Source: Halichondria panicea (taxonomy: Eukaryota; Porifera; Demospongiae; Suberitida; Halichondriidae). Taken from it: a stretch of DNA of 64,000 nucleotides. Positions 13,101-25,247 of the stretch are shown here, piece by piece. Within the stretch, counting starts at the first letter, position 1; each line of letters opens with the position of its first letter. Both the position numbers and the translations under genes were made by a program. The DNA is taken from assembly GCF_963675165.1 (NCBI RefSeq), contig NC_087389.1:3408830-3472829 (forward strand), in the 5' to 3' direction. The notes beneath the pieces are model-generated. The model was not told the origin of the DNA and ran no database searches. It worked only from the letters and a program-made list of their open reading frames with translations.

Positions 13101-16100
13101 ACCTGTGTGTGCATGCCCTAGAGAAAGCACTACTTAGTGTGCAGTGCACTACCAGAGGGTATGTCAAATATATTGTACCATAGCTGTTTTAGAACTCTAG
13201 CTAATCTGCATCTATAATAAAGCACTAATAGATCTGTTGCTGCACACGTAATTAAGTAGTGTAGTCTGTAAACTGTCTCTTTCAGAATCCGTGCTCAATT
13301 GTGTATGCATAAATTGACAATGTGGTGCCACCAGGTATATTCTGGATGGATGGCCACTGACTATGGACCATGTTGATTTGCTTACAAAGTTTCGGATCAT
13401 TCCTGTATCTGTAGTGGAGCTGGACATAACGGACGAGGAGATGTTAAGGAGAGCTAACATCGATCAATCATCTCAAGACAGGTTTGTGTATTTTATCAAT
13501 TTGATAGATGCGTACATGTATGTATACCTCTGTACCTAGGGAGCTGCCACTCCATGACAGTCCTGGTATATTGAGTATACGCTCCTCACACTATCGTAAG
13601 AGTGTTGTGGCTTTGAAGAGGTGGTACAGTGAAGAGCATGACAACTATGAAGTGGTGGACGGGAGTCAGTCGGTTTGGCGGGTTTGGGACATGGTAAAGG
13701 GTCATGCTCTCCGTTCTGCTCAGCAGATCCAGCATTATCTGCATCAAGTCACAAATGGTATGCACGACAGACATGTACTGTTTTACTAGCAAACCACACC
13801 TTATTATGCAAGGGCAATTATAAATCACTCACATGTGAACCTATTACCACCGGAAATGTTGGGCGTGGCCACAAAAAGTTCGTGTATCACTCTACCATCC
13901 TAAGTGCTATAGACCTACTTGTTTTTCAGATCTGCCCCGCCTCTGGAGCCTATATTTTATTCACTTTCATCATCATCCTGTAGGTAAGGCTGCTTCGATT
14001 AATGGGCTGTGTATCACTCCTAAGGACTTCACTGAAAAGCTGGGAGAATTTGCTGAGTATTGCCCCGTTAGTTTAGCTCTCAGATCAGAGCTTGTTGACT
14101 GTTCTAAACAGCGGTCTCTGACGTTTGCTGTTGAGTACAAGTGAGTAATTGTAATCATTAATGAAACCCACTCCACGATTCACCCCCTTTTTGTGCAGTG
14201 GCAAATACTACAAGATGTCATCCGAAGCTGATTTGAAAGAATTTCAGTTAAAACCTGATTATTTTGTGTTGCCGCAAGCCCCAAGAGCTCTACCTCCATC
14301 ACATGAACTTCCCAGACGAAAGTCCCATGCCGATGTCAAAGCAATGTTCCCAAAGCAAGTAGAAATTCAGGGATACTGCCCCGTTACCTACGTGGATGGA
14401 AACAGGCGGTTTGTTCGATTTTTACTGACATTATTATATTACTGAGAAAAATACATGCGTGTTTTGAGAATTTGAATCACGTGTTAGACTACTTCAGTAA
14501 CATCAGGAAAAGTACAAGTTTCATTGTATATATACCACCGTATACCGGGCGTACTTAATCATTTGGGAAGGATACTATACATACGTACATGTACAAGTCC
14601 TTAACTTATCGTGAATTGTGAATTAGCATGTACATACTCACTCTTGGCGTGTCTTTCGTTGCGAAAACTCGCAATTCGATATCAATAGAGCCTGGCTTTC
14701 GAAACCGGTATAATTATATGCTGTATGCTTTCATTCATAGACGTAAATTAACAAAATGTTGTACCTGAAAAACTGTGCGTTAACATTTCAGCTGTAACTA
14801 TAAATAATGTGGCATAATTATGTGTGTGTGTGTGTGTGCATGGTGCAGGATTGCTTGGATTCCCCCTTAATTTCAGAGAACACAGAAAACTGGGCGTAAT
14901 TATATTGGGAGCAATGTGTAGATTCTGAGTGCAACAAGAATCACGGGTATAACGTCACACACTACGTTGCCTGTATCTCTCCTTTTATCTACGGTTGCAT
15001 CTCTTTTCTCGATTGCATCTACCAATAGCTAACGCTCTAGTTATAGGTCGAGCTAACTAGAATAGCAAAGTTGCATCAACAGAATACAGAAAAGTAAGAA
15101 ATTGAGAATTTTTGAAAATCCACGAATCAAAGAGGAAGTGTCAGAAACCTAAGGAAACTGTTCAACTGTGTTACATCAGTAATACGCACACAAACACACT
15201 ACCCTGTGCCTTTGGCGCATGTGCGCGCACCAAAGCAATTTTGTACCTACCACATGACTTGTTTACATGTATGCTGCACACTATTGCACCACACTCTCTG
15301 TTACAGCATGTACATTATTGTTAATATAGGTATGAGAGTCTTTGTCCTGGTAACCCAGATATTGTAGCAGAGTATAAGGGGAAGTTGTACTGTTTCAGAT
15401 CAATAGCCAGTCAAGAGAACTTCATGAGGTAAGTAACGAGCACTTTCAGGTGCATTAAAGCCTTTATCCCTGTTCATACATAATTATATACTATCCTGCT
15501 AAAACTAATGTTCGCGTTGCTTTAGTGTAGTTTTTGGATTGGTACCTTTGGTTGCTCCATATAGGAGTTAACAATAAACTTTGTGTGATCATGTCTTGTA
15601 TATGTGTATATACATGTATGTTCTAATTTTAGCAATTATTTTGGAAATTGTCTGGGTATAAATTGGATCAGATTTTAATAGAGCACGTGAAATGTCCGAA
15701 CAATCATGCAGCTGCATGTGAGCTAGCTAAGAACAGTGCATGTGACCGAATAGTTGCACTACATGTAGCTACAGTGCAACAAGGCTTGCTTGGAATGTAT
15801 CTAAGGTATTGTCCAGTAAAATTAAAGCACCAGAGTGTCAGCTGTATTAAATTGCCCAGAAAAATGTCCGGGATAATTAACAGGAGAGCAGATCAATGAT
15901 GCCTGGTGGTTTTATGCGCATGTGCAGGGTATGAATATTGTATGACTGGGGACATTGAATAAAATTTGTCACAGTGCTTGTCAAACAGTTAAACTCTCTC
16001 TATACATCGTGGTCGTTGGCACACAATTAATGCATGATTGACAAACACTGACAATAATTATACCTTAGTTGTACTACAAAAACAAATTGACGTAGCCTCA

Positions 16101-17689
16101 GTTGAATTGCCCAGAGGAGCTACATGTAGGACTGGTACGACACGTCTACCTTTTAGGCTTGGTCACGTGCAACATTGAACAATCATTCATTGTTGCTGAG
16201 ACCACAATCATAAGCTACACGTCTCATACCTTCCCTGGTGTGTGGCATTCAAATAATATATACTTCCGGCAAGAGTCTATAATAAAAGAGAGAGTATCGA
16301 ATGTAGCATTACCTTGCATCATATATATGTATGTATTCAGAAAGTAATGTGACTTACTGTCTGAAGCAATATAATTGTTTTTCTTTCTTTAGACAACCGG
16401 AGCGATATGAGGTAGCTTCTCTCCCTTCAAAGTTACCCCCACTCAAGCAGCCTCTGCCTGTTACATCCCTACCCATGCTCGGTTATCTAGAGCAGACAGT
16501 GGCGACATCTATCATCAACTCTCTCAGTGCTGTGGGTGCTCAGAAACCGAAGTTTCCGTTCATGACGTCCTCAAAATCTGCTCTGTTTTATGTGGCTTGT
16601 CATCTGAAAGGTATACTAAATTATTAGCCCAAAGGCACTGATTTAGTATCCCGAGCGTAGCGAGGGTACTACAAGTGGCTGAGGGATTCTAAATCACATG
16701 AACACCGACAAAACAGTGTCTAACTCTGAGTCTTATTTAGATACTAGTGCACATGCGCAATCCTTGATTACAATACTACAACTTTGCTTTGCTTGACAAC
16801 AGTATACCAAGTCCCATAGTATATACATGACTGTACCTCCTCTGAGGTACTTTTCTACGGTGGCCCTGAGTGCTACTATAGTAGTCGGCGGCATTCCAAC
16901 CTCGTACAACGGACTCTCTAAATAGAGGACAGCATGCCTTGTACCAACTGCTTTTACTATCGAACTAGTGTACTTGCAACCCTGAATAGCGGGCACCTCT
17001 AAACTCCAGACCATCGCCTTGCACAAAAGCACATTTTTATAGCAGAAACGGGATGCTGACACGAATATAAATGTCACGGAAGTGAACGAGAATACATTCG
17101 TCAGAATCTGACGAACGACTGACGCATGCGCAGACAGGCCTAGTTGTTCGCCTAACCGTTATAAAAGCGAAAACTCAGCCTGGGGTCGAGGCTATGCAAG
17201 GCTCTTGATGCAGCCATTATTTTAGACTTGACTTTTGGCATCGATTGTTTTTAACAATGGTCGATCATTTACCCACTCTTTGAGTTTGCATGCAGCAAAA
17301 CAAAAATGTTCATCATGATATAATAATGTGTATATATAATTATGTTATGTATAGTTTTGGTACCTCCACCGAGGCATCAGCACCCGCGGTGCTTTCATCA
17401 GTACCAGGTCATAAAACTATAATTGTGTGCTTGTTACTCATCATACTATTATATGATGTGGTTGTCTTTGTTTGCTCCAGCTTTCAATCCCAAGTCAAGT
17501 GTATATGTAAGGAACAAGTTTAAGAAGAAATTGGCTCGATTTGAAGAACAGTGTAGTATCATCTTGTACCTCAGTTCACGAATGAAGCAAGGGTACAAAG
17601 AACCAGTCAGCAGGTCTATTGATTTCGATTTCAAGATGAACACATTTCTCAAGCTAAAAACCAGGGAAACTTCACTACAGACTGTATGA
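1172..17689 (+). CDS. AK9: Adenylate kinase 9-like multidomain nucleoside phosphate kinase
   Basis: Transfers phosphate among nucleoside mono-, di- and triphosphates in the known family. I joined 33 exons: 1172-1228, 1663-1779, 1869-1965, 2028-2134, 2980-3174, 3223-3360, 3437-3511, 4815-4944, 5489-5603, 5812-5992, 6132-6270, 6390-6570, 7997-8204, 8321-8495, 8546-8626, 8754-8895, 9780-9876, 9929-10142, 10294-10438, 11322-11421, 11500-11619, 11717-11813, 11865-12055, 12270-12488, 12673-12892, 12957-13158, 13335-13481, 13540-13757, 13984-14140, 14199-14408, 15330-15428, 16393-16610, 17481-17689. They total 5001 nt (1666 residues plus stop) with phases consistent throughout. Four P-loops are seen: GKPGTGKTT, GPPLSGKST, GPIASGKTT and GPPKCGKST. 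Five modules of the form C-P-V...Y-x-K-x-Y...S-x-E-A...F...P sit between kinase domains. An acidic Glu-rich linker lies at about 11940-11990. The C-terminus (F-N-P-K-S-S onward) matches vertebrate AK9, which is about 1900 residues. The true N-terminus is missing. The gene converges on the TRP gene 183 bp downstream. Confidence 0.95.
2614..2908. repeat. TIR element in AK9 intron
   Basis: The ends are inverted copies of ACTTATTCGATTTAAGGCGA (the right copy has T for C). The interior holds a second, smaller palindrome around 2741-2788, whose core GCCTCGATTCCAGGCCGC-like motif recurs near 1442 and 10612. No open frame of interest is present, so it is probably a non-autonomous DNA transposon. Confidence 0.6.
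3660..4010 (+). repeat. Interspersed repeat copy, about 350 bp
   Basis: It begins with ATGCCTCGAGGCGTAGCCGC, then a TG/TCTG microsatellite, then a conserved body ending near GCTAGCTTTTTGTTAGCTAC. Reverse-strand copies with the same order of segments lie at about 24935-25290 and 36950-37290, and partial ones near 21000-21200. This copy sits in the AK9 intron between exons 3437-3511 and 4815-4944. Confidence 0.7.
5060..5412. repeat. TIR element in AK9 intron
   Basis: The left end ACCGTATATCTTCTAATTTA and its reverse complement at the right end (TAAATTAGAAGATATACGGT) enclose about 350 bp without coding signal. TA lies at both edges, as expected for Tc1/mariner-type target sites. Confidence 0.7.
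7700..7925. repeat. Degenerate copy of the CCGTATAGCG TIR family
   Basis: It begins ACCGTATAGCGGGTAATTTT and runs through text closely related to 43215-43396, including GGGCAAGCTGACC, a GGAAC(G/C)CATGCAAT block and a GTAATGAAGCAAA-like block. The right end is eroded to TTACCCC followed by unrelated sequence. It lies in the AK9 intron between exons 6390-6570 and 7997-8204. Confidence 0.6.
17195..17410 (+). repeat. Partial copy of the long interspersed repeat
   Basis: It shares the 3' part of the repeat found as inverted pairs at 23405-24680 and 32860-34470: a segment with TTTTAGACTTG and GGCATCGAT, then the terminal block CCTCCACCGAGGCATCAGCA followed by CCCGCGGTGCTTTCAT. It lies in the last AK9 intron. 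Confidence 0.65.
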
Positions 17690-17871
17690 TACTGTGTTAA
17701 CTACAATAATTATATATACTATACTATAATTTTACCGTGGAGTGAAATTAATTACCTCAGTAGTCAATACGTTAACTCATGCTTAAAACTAGAAGCTAGG
17801 TGCAGCCCTAGTACTAGCTAAAAAGGCAAACATAATAACATTACATAAGAAAATGTTATGCAGCTATAGAT

Positions 17872-20800
17872 CTAGCTGACTGAAAATGAAATGGGTTGTT
17901 CGTCACGTGCTCTAGCCATTAAGTATTCCATGTATTGACTTTGTTCAGTGAGCTTCTCTAGCACATCGTTTCTGTGTGGAATAGAAGAGGGAGATTGTAC
18001 CAATCGTGATACCATTTTAAGGAGTCTTTCCATTCCAGCAATAATCACCTCTCAAGTATTTGAGTAGTTACCACATGTGAAGAAAACATCTTAATAATAC
18101 TATCATGTACATGTAATTATTGTCCCAGTGGGTGTGAATAAAATAACGATTATTAGGGCATGCACTCTTGGGGTCAATAACAGAGCTATATTCGAGAATG
18201 TAATTTTCGAGCCACGCCCAGTAACCAGACATCTTTATGATGAAACATCTACTATTATGTTACAGTTCATTTTATATTGATCAGAAACTGGAACAAAAAG
18301 GGTCCAAGTCCACCTCATCTATGTCTCACTCTCTCAGCATGATCAGACATGCCAGTTGGATATCACCAGCTATATAGCTACCATGCACTGTACAAGCTCC
18401 GAGGAGGTCCGACATGCGTGCACGAATCACTACAAGTGCTAGTGTATTTGGCCTGGAAATTATCATGCGACCGCAATGACATCAATGCACTGAACTTGTA
18501 GTGATTTGTGCACGCATGTTGGACCTCCTCTGGTGCTAGCTAGCTCATAGAAACGAATAAATTCTGAATTTTCACTAATATCCTTTGTATAATTAGGAGA
18601 GTGCTTCTATTTGAGTAGAGTCAGCAATTAGCAATTATCGGACGAAATATCTCCTACAGGAGAGCTGGAAAATGAAAGTGGTCCTCTCACAGACAATGGC
18701 CTTAAGGGCTAAGCAACAACTTTCTGGAAATTAATCCCATTGAAAACCTTCCTTGTCTGAACTAGAGCTGCTTGTTCTAAAGTAAGAGGCCAATTGAAAA
18801 TTTTTAAAAAGTGCCACATGTAGCCGAGGTGTTGGCCTATCAATATACAGTATCAAGTTGCAGCTGTCCCCTGTTAGCTAGCAGTTCTATTATACATTGA
18901 TTGTTTTGAGCGGTTTGAGCATTTATGCAGCTCTAGTTCAGACAAGGAAGGTTTTGCACTGGATTATTTTCCAGAAAATTGTTGCTTAACTCTTGTCTAT
19001 GGGAGGACCACTTCTGCTTTCCAGCTCCCCTGTAGGAGATACTTCGCCCGATAATTGATTGGCCCAAACATTCATTGCTGATCGACTCTACTGCGATCGC
19101 TTAAAGTAAAAGATACGCTTATAATCGAGTAAGCGCTAAAAATCCAGTTTCTACAGTTATCTATTACCACAAGATCGAGTGTTAAACTAGAATTAGGATT
19201 TCATTTTAGATAAGTCAGAGATATGCCGAACGTAGCAATTGTGCCTTGTAATATACCTCTGGATGTAATGTCAATCACCCATTATTAGCTGCATGCAAAC
19301 AAAGCAATGCAAAGCCAATTGAATTGGCATAATTATAAATGGTTAGTTTGCCTCTTTAAAAATACTGTATGGCAGCTTGGGGGTCGAAAACGTACCACAG
19401 CTCTTGTACATTGTGTGCTAACACAAACAAAAGGATCAACACTACTCTCTCAATTGTAAATTGCAGTATCAATTTACAGAGAGTATAGTATAATAATTAT
19501 AGTAATGCCACTTACCTGAAGTTATCTAACAACTCTTCATGTTTCCTGATCGATCGCTCCAAGTGCTCCAACTTTCGGTTGACTTCATTAATTGGAGGGA
19601 CCTCCCATTTCTCAAGAACATCTATAATTATTATTATACTTCTGTTAGTGATAGAGGTTATAATAATGCCTCTCACCATATTTAGCTTTTGCTCAAAAAG
19701 TATTAGAGTGTTGTAGAAGAGGTAATTAAATGGATTGTATACTGTTATAATCACGGTTAATGCAATGAACCACACAGTGAAGAGCCAGAGGAGGTACAAC
19801 ACGCGGTTAAGCTCACGTGGCTGCTATTTCTTGATTGAAGGCAAGAAAGACAAAGAAGTCGTTAAAAATGCAATGACGACATTCAACTGGTGGCAAGTAA
19901 GCGCCATAAAGAGACAAGTTTAGAGCATAAAACTCAGTGAATTTGTTGCTGGCTAGTAGCTAGAGTTATACAAGTAGAGATTAGATTTGTTGTAACAACC
20001 AAGGCTCAGATGTTGGCAGTGATCCTATCCTGAATGCAGGCACAGAATACTTATTAAACACACTCTAAAACAGAATTACACTAAAAGTGGTGGTTGAAAC
20101 TGGTTGAAAAGCTATTTCACATCAGTATAAGCCCAGCAATGAACCATCCTGATCTTAGAAACGTCAAGTGTATTTCTTGAAAGATACACGCCAAACCAAA
20201 TCCACCACAGTCTTGAATGATATTCATGCACAAGTTAATGAGATTCATAATCTTTTGGCTGGTCATATGACCGTGTCGTACCTCCTCTGGTGAAGAGCTA
20301 TAGGAGTTTAATTGAAACAGAAGTCTATATCTGATGGTTTGAGCCAATTAATTTCCCCTAGCCAAATTTCAGGGAAAAAACATGGGAGCGTTAGCCGCCG
20401 AAGGAGGTGAATTTTCACAATAACTTAAGCACATGACTCTGATTTCTGTGGAAAGAATCTTCCTTATTTCATACGTGTAAGAGGATAATTATGAATTGTT
20501 GTTTTTCCAAGTAGCATCAGCGCTCAATGTGGCTTCAATGTAGCTCACTGCGCATTGCTCGTAATAATATACCGTCATTACTAATTGCACAAGCAAGTGA
20601 GCCCCCCTCGATCCCCACTTGTTTGACTTATCAGCTAGCTAGCTAGCTACTTAAGTTCTCTGATATAAAGCTGTTTCTGTTCATTGTTTTAAGATTCTAG
20701 CAGTAGTTTCAGGCTTGCTAAGCTTTATTGGAGCTTATAGTAACCCAGCTCAGGAGCAGCAACCTTGAAAATCTGGGATATCAGGTGAATAGCAGTTTTC

Positions 20801-23800
20801 TTTCGGGACAATTAAGGGACAGGGGTGCTAAATCTGGGACAGTCCCGGCCCAATTCGGGACAGTTAGCATATGCTTGATGGATGAGTGATCTTCAAGATA
20901 AAAAGCGTATGCAATTAATGTAATAAGTACTTGCATTTCCTGCTAATTGCCAATGAATAAAAAAAAAAGGGGAGGGGTGGATCTGCAATGAGGTCAGAGT
21001 TCACAAGGGGCTTTGCAGCTTGTTTCTGGCTCTTGTAGCTAACAAACAGCTATCGCTTTAGTGCAAGGCAAGGCTATAACTAGCTCATAAGTTGAATCGA
21101 AAGTTAGTGTGAACAGAGCAGTTACAGCTGGAACAGACACACATGCGGACAGCTTTAACATATCCCCTCGTGCTCAAGGCATAATTATGCATCGATCACA
21201 CTAGCTACAAGAGCTAGGCATCCGAACTAATTACACCAGAACCTCCTAACATGAGTGAGCTGGAGATTCAAGGGTGTTTGAATCAGAAAAAAGTATACCT
21301 TTAGGGTCTTTGATGACTTCACAGCTCTTGTAAAATTTTTTTCGATGGTCCTAAAAAATGTAGTGCAAGTATCAAGCAGAAACATCTTATGTAGACCTAC
21401 TCACTCGAGCTAAGAACGAGTTGTGCTCCACCCTCGCAACAATCCATGCTCTATTAATAGCTAGAGAACGTTGAGCATCCTGCTGAACACTACCGTACGT
21501 GTCGCTCATCTGAGCAATTAGCAAGTTCAGCAGCACCACAATGACCAGAAAAAGGAATAGCAGGTAAATAAAAACTCCTAGCCACCTGCAGTAATTGCAA
21601 CAAAATTTTAGTATCATACCAAATATTGTATCATACCAAATATTATACTACGCTCACATAAAACCACGAGGTCCAAAGTATTCATCGACGATACTTCCTC
21701 CCTCAATCATCACTCTAATCCCAGTCAACCAAACATAATATAACTCCCTGAATAACATGATAATTATAGCAATATAATAATTTGGGTTATTGTGTGCTTA
21801 CGCAGTTTCAAATGGGTAGAGATCAAGACTGGTGTTAAATGATACCGTTTGATTTGTTACATTCAGGTTGCACCCTGTTGAGTTTGTACAAGCAACAATA
21901 GTAGATGATTCTTCTCCACGCAAAGCGAGATAGAAAGCCCCAGAGAATGAAAACAGAAACACCATAAAGATTGTTCCAAACTGGAGCATATCCCTCAGCA
22001 GTACTTGGTACAAGATTTGGACGTATGCTCCAGTTGACCTGTATAATAATATTATTATCATACTCAGTATTAATGTCTATCTTAAAGATGTACCAACAGC
22101 AGTGACTGTTTAGCCATACCTAAACACAGCAGCATATTTGAAGGCTCTTAATCCATTGAACAGGTAGCAAAAAGAAGCAAACAGCCATTGCACATTCAGG
22201 CCTGAGGCTCGAAATGGAATGATAGCGAAAAGTAGAAAAACAGCAGGAGCATCAAGGTAGTTGAAGTAGTCTTTGAAGTAGAGTAGTTTATGGCTACAGG
22301 ATAGACACAACACTGAACGGCAGTACATGCAGGTACTATATACATGCAGCCAACAACTGCATTGCGAAATTATGATAAACTAACATTTTTAGTTGGTTGA
22401 GCTCAGACAATCCGTTATACCCAATTGCGACTACCACTAGACCTTCACAGATACCTCTGAGTACGTCCAATGGTGTATCATACAGTCTTGGATCTGGTTT
22501 TTTAGCTGCCAGAGTTAGCGCACACGTCAGAACAGTCATTATAAACAGGTAGAAAAGAAACTGCAAGCTGTGAGAACCACATTATCACCAACACATTCAT
22601 AATAATTTGTAAAGAGGAGGTTGGACACGCGTTATAACTGCGGCGACCTAGGGTTATAGAAATCTCGTTAATATGCTTTCCTTGCATTCTTGCGCGTTTA
22701 TCTCTTCTGAAGATAATAGAAATCTACTGTAGGTGCTACAAAAAAATAGGAGCCAAAGAAGCAAAGGGAAGTGCAACAAACACTTACTTCGTAAATTGCT
22801 GGCTCTTTACTTGGACTATAAACTACGGTACTCACGATGCCACAGCTAGACGTTATTAGCAAACTACTGTGGAGTGCTTACTGTGGAGTGCTATAGGAAA
22901 CATATTTTGGTTTCATGCTTCTGTATATTCTCTTCTTTCTCCGTGCATGCATATTATTATTGCTCCGTTACTGCTTTGATGAAATTATGACACATGTCCA
23001 ACCTCCTCTGCATTAACTCACAAAAAAATGTATCTGGCAAATTTTTTCCACTTCCTTCTCAGTAGCAATCTTACAACGTCATGATACACTATGTCCTAGA
23101 CAATAAAATATTTGTAAAAAGGGCATTACTCATTTTATGATGGCTGACAAACTATGTTGGTACTAAATCCTCAACAAACAACAATACATAGTCAAACACA
23201 TCCACATACCTTGTTATTGCTCTTAGCAATCTTGTGGAGGCAAGACTTATTGGACTTGTCAAATAGAGGATCGCTTGGAGCCCTGCCACATACATCTCCA
23301 TCCAGTACAGCATAATGAACAAGGTATGTATCTTTTTGCCCAGGAAGTGGTTCCATCATTGTATCCAATACTAGCAGCATTGTGTCCTACAAATGAAATC
23401 ATTGTCACAATGAAAGCACCGCGGGTGCTGATGCCTCGGTGGAGGTGTCAAAACGACTACATAACATAAAGTTACTAGCTATTGCTAATAGCTTTTATAG
23501 ACACATTATACACACATTATATTATCATGATGAACAGCTTTGCATTAATTTTGCTGCATGCAGGCAGAATTCAGAAACACAAAAACTCAAAGAGTTGGGT
23601 AATGATCGACCATGATTGTTGTTAAAAAGGATCGATGCCAAATGTCCAAGTCTAAAATTAATGGCTGCAGCATCAGCAGAGCCTTGCAGCTCTCTTCTCA
23701 CTCTTGCATCTACCATAGCTAGCATTCTAGTGCAGAGCAAAACTAAGTAGAGTAGCAACGCTCAATGGACAAGATTTTCTACGCACTCTTCTGAAAAGGC

Positions 23801-23929
23801 TACAATGGCATCTCGAGAACGAAGCATTATTTTGCAAATCCGCGAATTAAAATCCAAGAAAACATGACTAGAAGCCTATAAACTCTGACTTGCACTTTAT
23901 TGATCCTTGAGCAGCTGTAGCAGTCCACA

Positions 23930-24011
<82 letters not shown>

Positions 24012-25198
24012 CACACACACAACTACTGTATACCTCGCTTGCGCATGCGCTCCGAGGAATAACAAGATACAAAATGTAGGTATATCAATTACTTTAAGCT
24101 AGAGCCTACACTATTGTGTTAGCCCATAATTATTATGTCTCGGTGCGCGTATACGGTAGTGTGTTTGTGTGTGTAGACTATTTCAGCTGCTCAAGGATCA
24201 GCAAGTAAGAGTTTCTATAGGCTTCTAGTCATGTTTTCTTGGCATGCTATTTGTGGATTTACAAAATAAAGCTTCGTTCTCGAGTTATGCCTAGTTTTGC
24301 TTACTTAGAATGCCATTGCAGCCTTTTTAGAAGAGTCCGTAGCAAACCTTGTTCACCGAGTGTTGCTATTCTACTTAGTAGTTAGCTCTGCACTATAACG
24401 CTAGCTATTGGTAGCTGCAAGGGTGAGAAAAGAGCTACAAGGCTCTGCTGACTTGCAGCCATTAATTTTAGACTTGAACTTTTGGCATCGATCCTTTTTA
24501 ACAACAATCACGGTCGATCATTACCCACTATTTGAGTTTCCCTGTGATTGCATGCAAAAATGTTCATCATGATAAATGTGTGTGTGTATAAAAGCTAGCT
24601 ATTAGTAGTTTTATGTTATGTAACTTTGGCACCTCCACCGAGGCATCAGCACCCGCGGTGCTTTCATTATAATTATGACCAAGAGTTATAACAAGTGGTG
24701 CAAGCTTTGCTGTGCTAATGCCTCTCGCCATGTTTTGCTTTCGCTCTAGAGTGTTATTATAGAAGAGGTACTTTGTATAATGTTTGTTATTGTTGTTTGT
24801 TATTGTTGTTTGTTATTGTTGTTTGTTATTGTTGTTCGCAATTATTGACAATGTTCAGTCATTATTAATTTTTAAGAAGAGTGGAAACAGAAGTGCCTTG
24901 CTGCAAGGATAGAAGCATTTAAAGTTAGGGCTGTATGCAGCTTTGCAGCTCTTTTCTGGCTCTTGTAGCTAACAAACAGCTAGCGCTTTAGTGCAAAGCT
25001 AACTCATAAGTTGAATAGAAAGTTTTTGCTAACATAATTATGATGCTATGAAAGATTCTGAAGAGACTGCAATAGCCTTAACTTAAGAAAAAAGCTTTAG
25101 TGCACATCCACGGATCAAAATCCAAGAGAACGTGGCTAGAAACCTATAGAAGCTGTTAGTTTTCGTTGCATTGCAACCACTGAGCAGTTACAGCTGGA

Positions 25199-25247
<49 letters not shown>

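Noticed and set aside
20117..20347. A 76-codon minus-strand frame as a TRP exon
   Set aside because: It spans the end of a mobile element with its target duplication and does not continue the channel protein.
23827..24072. A Cys-Val repeat protein on the minus strand
   Set aside because: It is only the translation of the CA microsatellite.
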